Assembly: GCA_032718475.1 (NCBI GenBank)
Contig: JAUCBJ010004493.1
Span: forward strand, 49,450 to 113,449
Length of the DNA: 64,000 nucleotides
DNA from: Nemertoderma westbladi
Taxonomy: Eukaryota; Xenacoelomorpha; Nemertodermatida; Nemertodermatidae
Direction: 5' to 3'
The first letter of the stretch is position 1. The number at the start of each line of letters is the position of its first letter. The notes under the pieces are model-generated. The model was not told where the DNA came from and made no database searches. It saw only the letters and a list, made by a program, of their open reading frames with translations. Both the position numbers and the translations under genes were made by a program. Positions 36,205 to 47,183 of the stretch are shown here, one piece after another.

Positions 36205-37765
36205 TTAAGAATGCTGTGCCGGCTTGTCAACAAAATTGCGCCGCCACAACTCCCTATCACCCATGACATTTGCTAGATAATCCGCATCTTCAAGGCCAGT
36301 GTCCTTTAAAGATGCGTCTCAAGAAAGTCATGGGCTGTCCACCATGCTTATTCACTCCATGAGGCTGCCAAAGTACAAGATTATGCACTGGCTGGTCCTC
36401 ACGGCGAAAGCAAAGTCCTGCAAAGCGGAGGCGACTTTGTTTTAGTGTCAAGCTTGGGGGAACCAATGAGACACCTCCAATCTTATATAGTGTCTGGTTG
36501 GTGATGTGTGCATTATACTTGACACAATGAACCCGGCGTAGCATTCTTGTGAATGTGCCATCCAGAGATTTGGTATCCTCAGCAGTTAGAGCCCAGCATG
36601 GACTCCCATAGAGGAGTACTGGAACTACTGCTGCTCTAAATAATCGGACTTAAGTTTCCCATTAATTATCTGTGACTTCCAAATCCTGGAAAGCCTATTC
36701 AAGGTAGCCAATGCCTTTCCCTTACGTATTCGAAGTATCGTATCACCTTACTTCAGGATCCATGATCCCAGGTAACAGAAGTCGCCCAGATGCTCAAGCA
36801 TGCCATCTTTTGAGCTTAGGCTCATCCGGTCAGAGACTTGCTGAGGACTTTAAAAGACAACTGTCAAAATTTTGGTCTTTTTGGAGTTAATAAAAAGACC
36901 AACACTAGAAGCAGCCTGTTCTAATGAGCTGAGGAGCCGTTGGGCTCCCTCTAGTGATTCTGAGAGTACTCCTAAATCATCAGCAAAGTCTAGATCAGTT
37001 ATGTACTTGGCAGGATTTCCTCGACTTCTGGAGCCAGTAGGTGGAGTTACCATTACCATCACCCCATCATCATTATGATGATCTAAGGACATGCGTAGAA
37101 CATAGTCAACCACAATAATGAACAAGAATGGTGCAAGTGTGTTTCCTTGGAGGACGCCCCATAACACTTCAAATGGTTCTGTGTCACCGTCAACAGTAGA
37201 CACAAATGTTATCGAACCATCATACTGATCTGATTGGTGCAATAATTTCATCACGTATCCCATATAATGAAAGTATGCTGAACATACGTGAGCGAGAGAC
37301 TGAATCAAAGGACTTGAAGAAGTCAACAAAGATAACAGCCCTGTCTTTCTTTTTTGATAACTCTTCAATTATCTTTCTAAGTGCCAAAATGGGATCCATG
37401 GTCCCACGACCTTAACAGAACCCATTCTGATTTCCACGGAGCAGTCTCTCAATGGGATCCCTGATGCGATTTAATAGAATTCTATTGTATAACTTTGCAG
37501 CAATCGAAATCAAGGAGATTCCCCGAAAAGAACCATAGAGTGTTAGGTTGCCCTTCTTTGTTTTCATTTCTTATGGGACTCTTGTTGTTCTGTACATATC
37601 TACTATGATGGGATAGAACTTTAAACACTCAGGTATTTTAAAGACCTCAGGGGAAGCACCATCTACTCCACTGACACGATTGGTCTTAATGCTCTTTGCA
37701 GCAGCCTTCATTTCTGCAAAGGAGATATCGCCAATGGAAATATCTGGGTGGGAGTACAGACTCAG
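36205..37765 (-). mobile_element. LINE (non-LTR retrotransposon) remnant with reverse transcriptase
   Basis: Minus-strand remnant of a non-LTR polyprotein. In order: AAAKSIKTNRVSGVDG (37740 downward), RGISLISIAAKLYNRILLNR, LRGNQNGF, motif A VIFVDFFKSFDSVSR, then after a frameshift the open segment at 36850-37368 with VLQGNTLAPFLFIIVVDYVL and the catalytic motif DLDFADDLGVLS, and GLFINSKKTKIL. Stops follow, then the C-terminal segment at 36290-36544 (LRFAGLCFRREDQPVHNLVL). At least two frameshifts and several stops make it inactive. No endonuclease domain is seen upstream. A 3' fragment of the same family is at 7400-7665. Confidence 0.85.
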
Positions 37766-38099
37766 ACACGTTTACTTCTACTTTTACACTTTACACTTTT
37801 ACTTCATGCAATACCCTGTCATTATTGGGGAGCTTTTCCAAACTGCAGAGAAGTATATTACTTGCCAAGTTTTAGTAAGGTTGAGTTTACTCACTCAATC
37901 TATCACAGACAGTAAGCAAACATAAATCTGTTAGTTTGTAATGTATTACACCACCAGCTGAATAGCTCTTCCCAATGAATCCTATGGGAATATCTATAAG
38001 ATTACTCACTGCTATGTTAGGTCGTAGGCCAGCTGAATGAATTATAACCACAGGGCTGTCATCTAATGGTTCATGTACTCCCAATCTAAAGCAAACTCT

Positions 38100-40240
38100 C
38101 TATTTATTCCTTTGCCACAGCTGTCAATGAATGTCTATATACATTTAATTTCGCCACAAAATAATGTATGTATACTGAATGCTGAATGTACTGAAATACT
38201 GAATGAAACAAATGAAAAACAATGAAAAACTGAAATGTTGAAATACTGAATGTATGTGTAGTGTATAAATGTATCTCGGTTTGGGCGTACTGAACCTTCC
38301 CTGGCTGCATCGTAATACCGTGGGTTCGGCACCACTCCATAAAACGCGTGATATTCGACATGTGCTCCTCCATTGTGTCATCGTATAGAAGCACATCATC
38401 CACAACTTTTATGAGGTTAGGGAGTACCTCCAGTTGAACTCGTCGCCAGATGAAATTAGCCCCATTACGCTGCGAGTATGGTGGTACCAGCCCCATGGAG
38501 TTGCAAAGGTTGTGAGGAGTTGATACTCCTCGTCTAAGGGAACCTGCCAGTAGCCACTGGCAGCATCGAAAACGGAAGACACCTTAGCAGTAAAGGAGAT
38601 ACCGGTGACTGTCCATCCATGGGTTTGGCGTCGGATAATACAGCCGCTAGACCTGCGAGTTTAGGTGTCGGAGGTCCACACACAGTCGCAGCTTTCATTG
38701 GGTTTGGCACCACCGTCATGGGATGGGCCCATTCCGATACAGGCGATAACATCCCGCCACTCCAGATTGTCGAGGAGTTCCTTCACCTCATCCTGCAGTC
38801 TTCTTTGAGAGGATTAGTCCGTCAGATTCTGGAGAGATGATGAGCTCAGTGGCAGCCCTCGTACCACAGTATTCGATCTCGACTGGGTACCACACCACAG
38901 CCACCATTGGGAGGCCATTGGCTGCCTTGATCTTGTCACCATCGGGGAGTGGGAGGAGGTTTTCGAGTCTCACCCCAAACAGGAGGAACAATACCAGGTT
39001 GAAAATATTTGCAGCCACGCAATTGTCTTGGAGGGAATGGCGAACCCTTCCATGAAGTTTCCCAATCCCGGAATCCATGAGGCCAACTGTGACGTAGTCG
39101 AGTTCGCAGGTTGTATCCTTAGTGTTGCTGGTGACGCTGTTTATACTTTGGCGGTGGTACACGTACATGGTGGATACCTTCTTCTTGGTGATGGGTCGGG
39201 ACAGGCACATCTGTTTTAAGTGCCCCGCACCATCATGCCGCAGGCGTGGCACCTAACATTCTTTGCGGGACAGACCATGGACCCCTTGTGGTGTGGGGTT
39301 CCCCTCCACAGTTGCTGCAACTATGGTCATTAGGGGTCTGTCATGCGGGGTCAGGGGATGGGTTTCATGAGCTTGTCGGGTTGTGCGAGGTTGCTGGCAT
39401 GTGGGTGGCTGACCGCTCGTATCTATACATAGACAGTTTATTGACGGGTTTACTGCTGGTGAGGATAGCTCACGCACTGAGGATATCATTCCACTCGCTC
39501 GCCTCAACAATTTGAGCAATCCGTACGCAGTCCTCGAGTGTTGGTTGCGGCAGAAACTTGAGGAGTTCAGTTCTGGTCTCTGAACATCGTAGGCCCACGA
39601 GGATTTGGGTTATGATTTGCCGATCGTGGCAGTGCCCTGCCCACAGTGCTCTGCAGTGTCTGCGAGGTTCTCCAGGGCCACCTGGAAGGAATCGAAACCC
39701 TCAGTTGTAACCTGCCGATGCTAGTGGAACTTGATCGCATCGATTGTGATACTCCGCTTGGCGCGAAGGTAATCCTGGAGTGCATCGTGGATTGTTTCCC
39801 TGTAGGCCACTACCGAGGACAGCTATGAGTGCGTAAACATGTTCAGCCCGGGGGAATGTAGCAACCTGTTGTGGACCCTCCACCTCCACTCTTGTCTCCC
39901 CCGACGGAATGTGGAGTTCTTAGAATTTCGTATAATATACTGTATGTAAATCTGTAATGTAAATCGATGTCCAGAACTTCTCCATCGTGGAGATGTCAAT
40001 AACCTAGCGTCGGGGGACTGGGTTCACGGCGATGTTTGCATATTTTGGTGGGGCTGCAGGAGGTCCCAGTACCGTGACTGCTGCCTCTGCTGCTGTACTG
40101 GGTTGCAAAGCTGCTATGAGGTGCTCTAGGCGGTCGTCCGACAGCCGCCAGTTGCTGTACCAATATCTGAATCATTGCAGCTTGGGCTTCAGCTTGCTGT
40201 TGGGCGAGAATCTGGGCGATGTCGTTCATCTGTATGAAGG
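38100..40240 (-). mobile_element. Ty3/gypsy LTR retrotransposon gag-pol remnant
   Basis: Read on the minus strand. The gag start at 40229 gives MNDIAQILAQQQAEAQAAMI. Near 39250-39210 there is a zinc knuckle split by a frameshift (CHACG in one frame, GHLKQMC in the next; C-x2-C-x4-H-x4-C when combined). A segment follows with AANGLPMVAV, VEIEYCGTRAATELIISPES and SDGLILS, the linker usually found after the protease of metazoan gypsy elements. The RT then has VFDAASGYWQVPLDEEY, LLTTFATPWGWYHH and KVVDDVLLYDDTMEEHMSNI. Frameshifts separate all segments. RNase H and integrase are absent, and no LTR pair is evident. Confidence 0.85.
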
Positions 40241-40970
40241 AGGAGGGAGATGGACTGCTTCCTGCTCGGGCCTTGATAGTTTCGTCGCCGCTGTTTGTTG
40301 GGGAATGGGAATTTATTGGTGTCAGAGTCAGACATATTGTACCGGTAAGAGTTCTGAATCTACAGTAGTAGGGGTTAGGGTTCTGATTTCTGAAACGTAC
40401 AGCGCCATGTGGGAGTATCTGCTATGCTCTGATGCTGGGCAACAGCAGCTATGAACAAACCTTGAATTAGAGCGGACACCCATTTGAGGTAATAGAGAAT
40501 ACAAAATATGTGATTCGGATTGATTGCGAAATACTCTGCGTAATCACTAATCATTGCATAACATAACATAGGATTAACCCCTAACCTGCGCGGCTTATTT
40601 CTTTTATTTTTATAAAATTTATTTTATTATAATTTTTCAATTTTAATTTATGGCTTACTTGTTGAGAAGTCAAGTATATGCGCCGCTATAACTCTGTCAA
40701 ACTGTCCTTCTTAGGGGCTGACAGTCTTCTTATAGCTTGCTGGATCTCTAGTTAATTTTGCCGGCCTCAGCTTTAGAAATAAACTACCCAGTGTAAAGCT
40801 GTCAGTCAGTGTAAAGCCAGTCAGTCAGTTCGTAATAAGCAGTAAGCCGACAGTAGTACTATTTATACATTATGTCAAAACAATTACAATATACCAAAGA
40901 AGTTATATAGTTATTATAAATCTGTGCGGCTTATTTCTTAGGGTGTCATAGTCCTTAATACAGTACACAA
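40241..40970. other. Flank of the gypsy remnant, no gene seen
   Basis: May include 5' untranslated or LTR-derived sequence of the Ty3/gypsy element, but no repeated partner is present to prove it. The sequence TGCGCGGCTTATTTCTT near 40587 recurs near 40923. Confidence 0.4.
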
Positions 40971-41453
40971 TAACTATTTACATACTTGTGTGTAAAGTAG
41001 CACATTACAATGCGATGATCCGAGTGGCTTTGTTACACGAACGAACGTTAGTGAGTGAGTGAAAATAAAGCCACGAGGAGCAGAACACTGTAAAGTACTT
41101 TGCTACAAGTATGTATGTAGTAGCCATAAACTATTAACATGGGTCAAAACGCCACCATAAATATTAGCTAACTTATTTATAACATAATTTATGTTATTTT
41201 TATAATTATTTATAGAGCAACTAATTTAATTTGTGCAGTTTTATATCACTTATAATATATATACAATCATTTCGTAATGTTACAATTTTGGAATAAAACT
41301 ACATACATACTTGTTGCAAAGTACTTTACAGTGTTCTGATCCTCGTGGCTTTATTTTCACTCACTCATTAACGTTCGTTCGTGTAACAAAGCTACTCGGA
41401 TCATCACACTGTAAAGTGCTACTTTACAGACAAGTATGGAAATAGTTATTACA
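40971..41453. mobile_element. Foldback element, family FB-2
   Basis: Inverted arms of about 165 bp flank a centre of about 150 bp. The left arm carries TAACTATTTACATACTTG, GATGATCCGAGTGGCTTTG and GAACGAACGTTAGTGAGTGA; the right arm carries their complements. No coding capacity. One arm plus the centre, in reverse orientation, recurs at 53797-54090, and a shorter piece at 58475-58680. Confidence 0.85.
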
Positions 41454-41643
41454 AAAGTATGTAAATACAGTAGCTAAGCTAAACTTATACTGAATCGGAA
41501 AATCGATGTGAATAAGATCATTTATATTCCACATTAGATTCTTATTTATTTGCACGAGTTTAAGTATTGCACTACACTAAATAATTGTGATTATCTTATT
41601 GAATAGGCCCTATAACTTCTGTACTCGAGTTCACAGTTAACAT

Positions 41644-41922
41644 TTACGAGTAGTAGGCTTCGCACATGATCGATATAGCTCTATGAGCTCGACGTGAATA
41701 GCCCTTATTAAAAGTGACCCCACAGAGCTTGGAGAGCCACAGATGGAAATCGTCCCGCTTCTGTCTGAGGAGAATGTACTTGGCTAAGACCTGGAAAGCT
41801 TTCGAAAATCCATTCCTGGACAGACTACCTCCGAATACATTCCCTATTCCAGGGATGTACTTTACACTCCGATTTCCCAATTGTCGAGCCAGAAACCGAC
41901 GTTGTTTCTTTGTAATTCTTTC
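41644..41922 (-). CDS. Terminal exon of a BAF/BANF-like protein
   Basis: A minus-strand exon of 279 bp starting right after a clear acceptor (ATATATTCATTTTCAG) and ending at a TAA. It encodes about 92 residues that follow the whole fold of barrier-to-autointegration factor: FLARQLGNRSV, a helix-hairpin-helix PGIGNVFGGSL (BAF AGIGEVLGKKL), GFSKAFQVLAKYILL (BAF GFDKAYVVLGQFLVL), DDFHLWLSKLCG (BAF DLFREWLKDTCG) and a final CEAYYS. BAF dimers bind double-stranded DNA and LEM-domain proteins at the nuclear envelope. Here the Met-bearing upstream exon or exons were not found, so the protein may have an N-terminal extension. Similarity is clear but distant. It lies among retroelement remnants yet the frame is intact. 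Confidence 0.72.
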   Translation of the reverse strand, partial: ERITKKQRRFLARQLGNRSVKYIPGIGNVFGGSLSRNGFSKAFQVLAKYILLRQKRDDFHLWLSKLCGVTFNKGYSRRAHRAISIMCEAYYS

Positions 41923-41939
41923 CTGAAAATGAATATATT

Positions 41940-44090
41940 AAAATTAAAATTTGCTCTCCAACAAAAAACTAACATGATAACTGAGTCCTACAAAACTCGC
42001 AAAATAACTACAAAAAACCAAAAGTGTTGCTAATTTTTTGACGCAAATTACCAGAAACTAACTAGTGGATGTTTTGTTTGAAGTTATATCCGACTACTGT
42101 AGCTAGTAAAATTTTATTGCCTAGCTAGATTTTTGGCTTATTTCTAAATAATTTTACATCTTGCAGGTCCATTCAATGAATTCGTTTATTTTGAATTTAA
42201 ATATTCTCGAGGCAATACTATATAAACCAGAATTCCAATATCCTTCGACATACAACTACAAGCTATTATTACTAGTTATATTAGGCTAACTATTATTATT
42301 AAGACAACAACTACAATTACGGTACTGACTGTACTGTGTTTTGGGCACACCCCCCACCAAATTTTATATACTAGCTAGTTTTTGTTATTTATTTTTATGT
42401 TCGAGAACAAATATTTTTTGTTCTAGAACAAATAAAAACAAAAAAACTAGCTAATTTGTTAACTTTTTTACTTTTTTTTATGTTATCTTTGTTTCCACAA
42501 AATTAATTGTACTAGTCTTTAGTTTTACTAGTTTTTAACAGAGTTGTTTTTATGATATTTTCTGTGATTTAAACAAAAAGTAATACAATTTTGGATGGAT
42601 AACAATAGTAAAAGAAAATGTATGTGTATTAATATTACTTTTGATTAACTTTTGGCCAATAATATTCATTTAAATATTTATTAAATAATCAACTTAAAAT
42701 AATTTTACTTGCTAATCACATATTAATAATAATCACTACCGGTAGCTACAATTTAATGTCGTCGACTGAACACTGATAACCAAAAATGGGGAGATATACT
42801 GAACGGAACTCTGAGCCCAAAAATGTGGGGACATACTGAACTCTGACACCAAATTTGAGGGGGGGGGGGGGGGGGGGGGGGGGTGGGGGGACATATGGAA
42901 CGGAACTCTGAGCCCATTATGGTGACATACAGTACAGAACCCTGAGATCAAAAATGGAGGGACATTCGGAACTCTGAGACTGAAAGTGGAATAATATTTA
43001 AAAAATGTTATTTTTAAATAAATTTCTGAAGATATTTAATTTAATATTGATTGTAGAGTCTTTTTTAAAAGCGATGTAACTAATTAGTTTATTAATCCAT
43101 TGGGTTTTGGCTTTTGTTGGCATTTAATATCTCATGGAATCAGTTTAATTTTCCTTTTCTTATCAGTTGCCTCCACATGTTTTCTGTCATTTTGCGGATA
43201 ATTTATCTTCATGCAGTAGTTAAAGAACTCCTCACACAAAACTCTCTGGCGTCGTATATTATTCTCCGTACCTGTCTTTTAATTGCCTTAATTTGACATT
43301 TGTGCATTTCGCACCCCAAAAATGTTTTAATTTTTTTTAATTACTAGCAATTTTAAATTTGAAAAATATTTTCTAGATTATATATGTTCTAGAACATTAT
43401 ATTTTTTATTTTATTTATGTTCTAGAATAGTGTATAATATATATTTTGTTCAAGAACTCTAAAATGTTGCCATGGTAACAATGATTTATGTTATAAAAAT
43501 GTAGTGCTATACGGAACTGTTACCAAAAAAATAGCTATTAAAAGTAATTTAAAGGTGGGCGCGCAAGGTGTATCGATGCCAAACAAACAAACAAACAAAC
43601 AAACCTTCCTTTTTTGTCTTCTAGCTTTACTCCGCTTCTTAGCCATTTCCTTACTACTGATTGATCGATTCCTTACTAATAATAACAATAATAATCTACC
43701 TTTTAATTAAAACCGCTATACTAATCTACATTATGTTTCTTTTATAACAGAAAAATACTGCATTTTTATGCATAATTTATTTTATATACCAGTTGAATTT
43801 CTAGAACTTATTTTTGATTGGTTAAATTGAAACAATGTTGTGATTGGCTGCAACCAGTGGTATTATTCTAGTAGGCGTTTATTTACAGTTTTGGGGGAGG
43901 TTTATCCGTTACCGGTGTAACAGCGGATTCAGAACCCCGAAGAATTGGTCCTCCCGGACCGGATATGCTAGCGGATTTAGTCCCATCGGACCCAATCCGC
44001 TAGCAGATTTGGTCTCCCTAGGACCAAATCTGCTTGCGGATTGGGTCCTCGTTCGTGGATTTGTATAAATACTGTCGCGCTCTCGTCACT
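41940..44090. other. Intergenic or intron of the BAF-like gene; short repeats
   Basis: AT-rich. Contains a G tract at 42859-42890, a diverged minisatellite of about 58 bp around 42775-42990 (GGAACTCTGAG...AAAAATG...GGACATAC), a CAAA microsatellite at 43580-43602, and inverted GGTCC/GGACC blocks at 43940-44045 (about 36-bp period around CAAATCTGCTAGC). Upstream exons of the minus-strand BAF-like gene should lie here or beyond, but none can be named. Confidence 0.45.
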
Positions 44091-44120
44091 GCACTGATAT
44101 GATCATGATTCTGTAATATG

Positions 44121-44212
44121 TACAGTAGGGCTGGGAGACCTCAAGTGACAAAATAAAACAACAGTTTTAGCTAGCTTTCACCCACAGGGCTTCTTCAGGC
44201 TAGTTAGAGTAC
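44121..44212 (-). mobile_element. Possible 3' end of the Penelope-like element
   Basis: On the minus strand this reads CCTGAAGAAGCCCTGTGGG followed by TGAAAGCTAGCTAAAAC and TTTTGTCACTTGAGG. Such CTGAAGAAGCCC...GTGAAA sequence is common just downstream of Penelope-like element coding regions. It lies in the right orientation to be the tail of the element at 45416-46329, separated from it by the foldback at 44421-45320. Confidence 0.4.
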
Positions 44213-44420
44213 TACGTATTTAACGAAAAACTGCACGCACTGACTGAATAACCGGTACCGGTTGCAAGGCTACATTACAAATGTTATAGAGCCAAATATA
44301 CCTATATTCCTATCTACTGTATAGAGCTAATCATAATAATATGTAACCGAAATAATTATAGTTTTAATGTACTAGCACCAAAATATCCTAAACTACTGTA
44401 TAATATGTATAGAGCAAATA

Positions 44421-45320
44421 TACACCATGACCCGTAATATAGTGTCATTTTCTCATGACACGACCCCCCCCCCCCCCCCAAATTTTTCTACAAATCTTTA
44501 TCACATTGCTTGAAATTTGAAACACAACTAGTTCGACTCACAGTGGTTGTTACCATGAAGCCGGAATTTTCAATGTCCCCTTTAAATTTTATTCATACGC
44601 GTTTTAAAAAAGTGTCTTTTTCGAAATCGCTCCCTCTGTATCATTGCCATTCTTCACTTTAGTCGTAATTTTTTTTCACATCAATAGAAAGCTTGCGTTG
44701 AAAGGATTACATATATGTAACAAGGTCTGAATTTCGTTGAGAAACAGCTGAGAAATAGGCACTCAAAGATTGCAAGAATTGTTGTTCGCTGCAGGCCATT
44801 TATTCTATTTAATAAATACACAATATTCTGGAACAATTTGTTTATGTATGATTAGCTACGCAATATAGATATTGTATAGGCATACCACTGAAGCCTACCA
44901 ACTCATAAAATAAATAACACATTCTAGAATTTAGTGTATTTATTAAATAGAATAAATGGCCTGCAGCGAACAATAATTCATACAATCTTTGAACGCCTAT
45001 TTCTCAGCTGTTTCTCATTGAAATTCAGATATTGCTACATATTTGGAATCCTTGCAACACAAGCTTTCTATTGATGTGAAAAAATTACGACTAAAGTGAA
45101 GAATGGCAATGATACAGAGGGTGCGATTTCGCAAAAGACACTTTTTTAAAACAATTATAAATAAAATTTAAAGGCGAAATCGAAAATTCCGGCTTCACGG
45201 TGAGTTGAACTAGTTGTGTTTCCAATTTCAAGCAATTTTATAAAGATTTGTAGAAAAATTTGGGGGGGGGGGGGGGTCCGTGTCATCAGAAAATGACACT
45301 ATATTACGGGTCATGGTGTA
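44421..45320. mobile_element. Foldback element, family FB-1 (900 bp)
   Basis: A nearly complete inverted repeat: arms of about 430 bp converge near 44870. The ends read TACACCATGACCCGTAATAT and its complement. About 43 bp in from each end is a homopolymer, C at 44464-44479 and G at 45262-45276, complementary in the folded state. Next come TTTTTCTACAAATCTTTAT and AACACAACTAGTT. No protein is encoded. TA at each outer end could be a target duplication of the Tc1/mariner type, but this is only an inference. Confidence 0.9.
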
Positions 45321-45415
45321 ATAAATATAATACGTATATGTCACGAAATAATTTATATTAATGTAAATGTACTAGCACCACAAGTGTCAAATTATAACTT
45401 TTGATGTCATTAAAT

Positions 45416-46329
45416 TTATAAGAATGTAAAAAAGGTTGTAAACAATATTTTTATAAAACAAAATGTGAATGGGTGGTCTGTATGTGTGTCGCTATGTTTC
45501 TGTGTGAAATGAGCGCCGACCGAGTTATCTTTCTTTCTGTTACGGTTACGGATGGCGTTGCGATGCTTCATGATGCGCCCCCTAGCGGGTCCGACAGTTT
45601 CCCCTATATAGTCCTCAGGACATATGTTGCATTTGACATGATATACGACATTTTTTTTGGTGCAGTTCTTAATGCCATGGTGACATGTATAGCACTGGGT
45701 GTTGGGTAATGCGGGACACCTTGGGTTGCTGAGTGAAGACCGTGTAAGTATATTACGTAGCTTAGGGCCGGTGGATGAAACAATGCGTGTTGAATTTGCG
45801 TATGGGGAATTTTGGACTGCGGCTTTTACATGTCTTAGTATTTTTTCATTAATGTAAGGTAAAGCCAAGGGTTGTATATATTGTGGTGGGGGGTGTATTC
45901 GTGTGTGATGCGGGGGTGATTAATTTGTGTAATAAGTTTATTAATTATATGAATTGGGTAGTCATTGTTGGCCAGCCTCCGCCTAACTTTCTCCAGACTC
46001 CTGTTGGCCCCTGCAGCTGTGGTACTGTTATTAATGGCTCGTATAATGGTACTCCTAGCTACATTGAAGATTGTTGTTTGGGGGTGAGTAATATTATAGT
46101 TGAGAATGATACCCACGTTGGCTGGTTTTACGTATAGTTCGAAATCAATAAGACCTACCGTATTAATGGTGGTTAATGTATCTAAAAAAGGTATACTATG
46201 GAAGCTTTTTACCATTGTATACTTGATGGTCGGATGACAGGTACTTAGATAGACAAGGAATTTATCAAGTTCCTCTTCGCCGTGAGGCCAAGTGGACCAA
46301 CCATCGTCATAAAACCTCAAAACCGTCAC
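45416..46329 (-). mobile_element. Penelope-like retroelement remnant (RT end plus GIY-YIG endonuclease)
   Basis: Two overlapping minus-strand open segments separated by one frameshift. The first (45835-46329) has RFYDDGWSTWPHGEEELDKF, KSFHSIPFLDTL and FELYVKPANVG, matching the RT palm/thumb end of Penelope-like elements. The second (45416-45868) has SSTGPKLRNILTRSSL, NTQCYTCHHGIKNC and a GIY-YIG-type core, VVYHVKCNICPEDYIGETVG, followed by RGRIMKHRNAIRN. The order RT then GIY-YIG is diagnostic for this class. The 5' part of the RT is missing and the frameshift makes it non-functional. Confidence 0.85.
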
Positions 46330-46979
46330 ACATCCGGTGAGAGGTGATAGTTAGCTAAGTGAGCTCTCTCAGCTAACTTAGCTAAGCTGATGACTAAAAA
46401 CGCTGGAAATTATATTTTTTTAAATAGTGATTAAATCACAAATATTGAAAAGTAAGATAGGTTTAAAGAATAGCCTATAAAATTGTTATACTTTTGTAAT
46501 AGACCCTAAATTTTTGCATGCAAGCTCAGAATTAAATTCTCTTTCGAATGCTATGTTACACTAAGGTGCATGTCTGGCAGGTTTTTTTGCTGGCCAGGGG
46601 AGGGTGGGGAGGGGAATCATTATGGAACACCCGGTGCCGGTAGATCCATTTCTGAACTCACAGAAATTATTAGATCCAGATCTGAATTCATCAGAATTGG
46701 ATTATCCGTATCTATAATCATTCGAGTCATCGGGATAAGTAGATCCCTCTCTGAAATCGTCAGGGTTAGTAGATAGCACAGAAAATTTATTCTGGAGTGG
46801 TATAGTAATGCCATCGGTGTTGAAATTATAGACTTTAGTTGTATTTATTCTTTTTAATAAAGTTGATCGTTCCTCCATGTATTTTCTCCCGTAACTCTTT
46901 CCATGGAGTAGTAAGGAAAGCTTGAAAAGTAGATAATTATTTTATATTTTATTTATATTTAAACGTCAAGCTACTAATA
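46330..46979. other. Spacer without recognisable gene
   Basis: Includes a short AGATCC-rich stretch around 46630-46790 with repeated TAGATCC/TCTGAA units. Otherwise nothing recognised. Confidence 0.5.
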
Positions 46980-47153
46980 GTAAAAAACCTTACTGGTAGG
47001 TATGTACAACAATTAAATAAAAATCGACTGGAGACCCAGACATGCATGTAATAGTGATCAGCTGACTGCAGACAGCTGATCACTATTACATGCATGTCTG
47101 GGTCTCCAGTCGATTTTTATTTAATTGTTGTACATACCTATCGGTACGGTTTT
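46980..47153. mobile_element. Near-perfect snapback palindrome
   Basis: Arms of about 83 bp around a short centre at about 47063-47070 (ACTGCAGA). The inner 65 bp of each arm, including GACTGGAGACCCAGACATGC and GTGATCAGCTG, match without visible mismatch. The outermost part (TAAAAAACCTTACTGGTAGG against the complement of CCTATCGGTACGG) has a few. Such perfection suggests a recent insertion or gene conversion. Confidence 0.9.
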
Positions 47154-47183
47154 TTACTCTTTCCATGGAGTTCCATTATTTCT

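Noticed and set aside
38619-40454. Plus-strand open frames over the gypsy remnant (up to 140 codons)
   Set aside because: Antisense of gag-pol. No domain of their own.
45473-46137. Plus-strand open frames over the Penelope-like remnant
   Set aside because: The minus strand carries recognisable RT and GIY-YIG motifs. The plus-strand frames are shadows.
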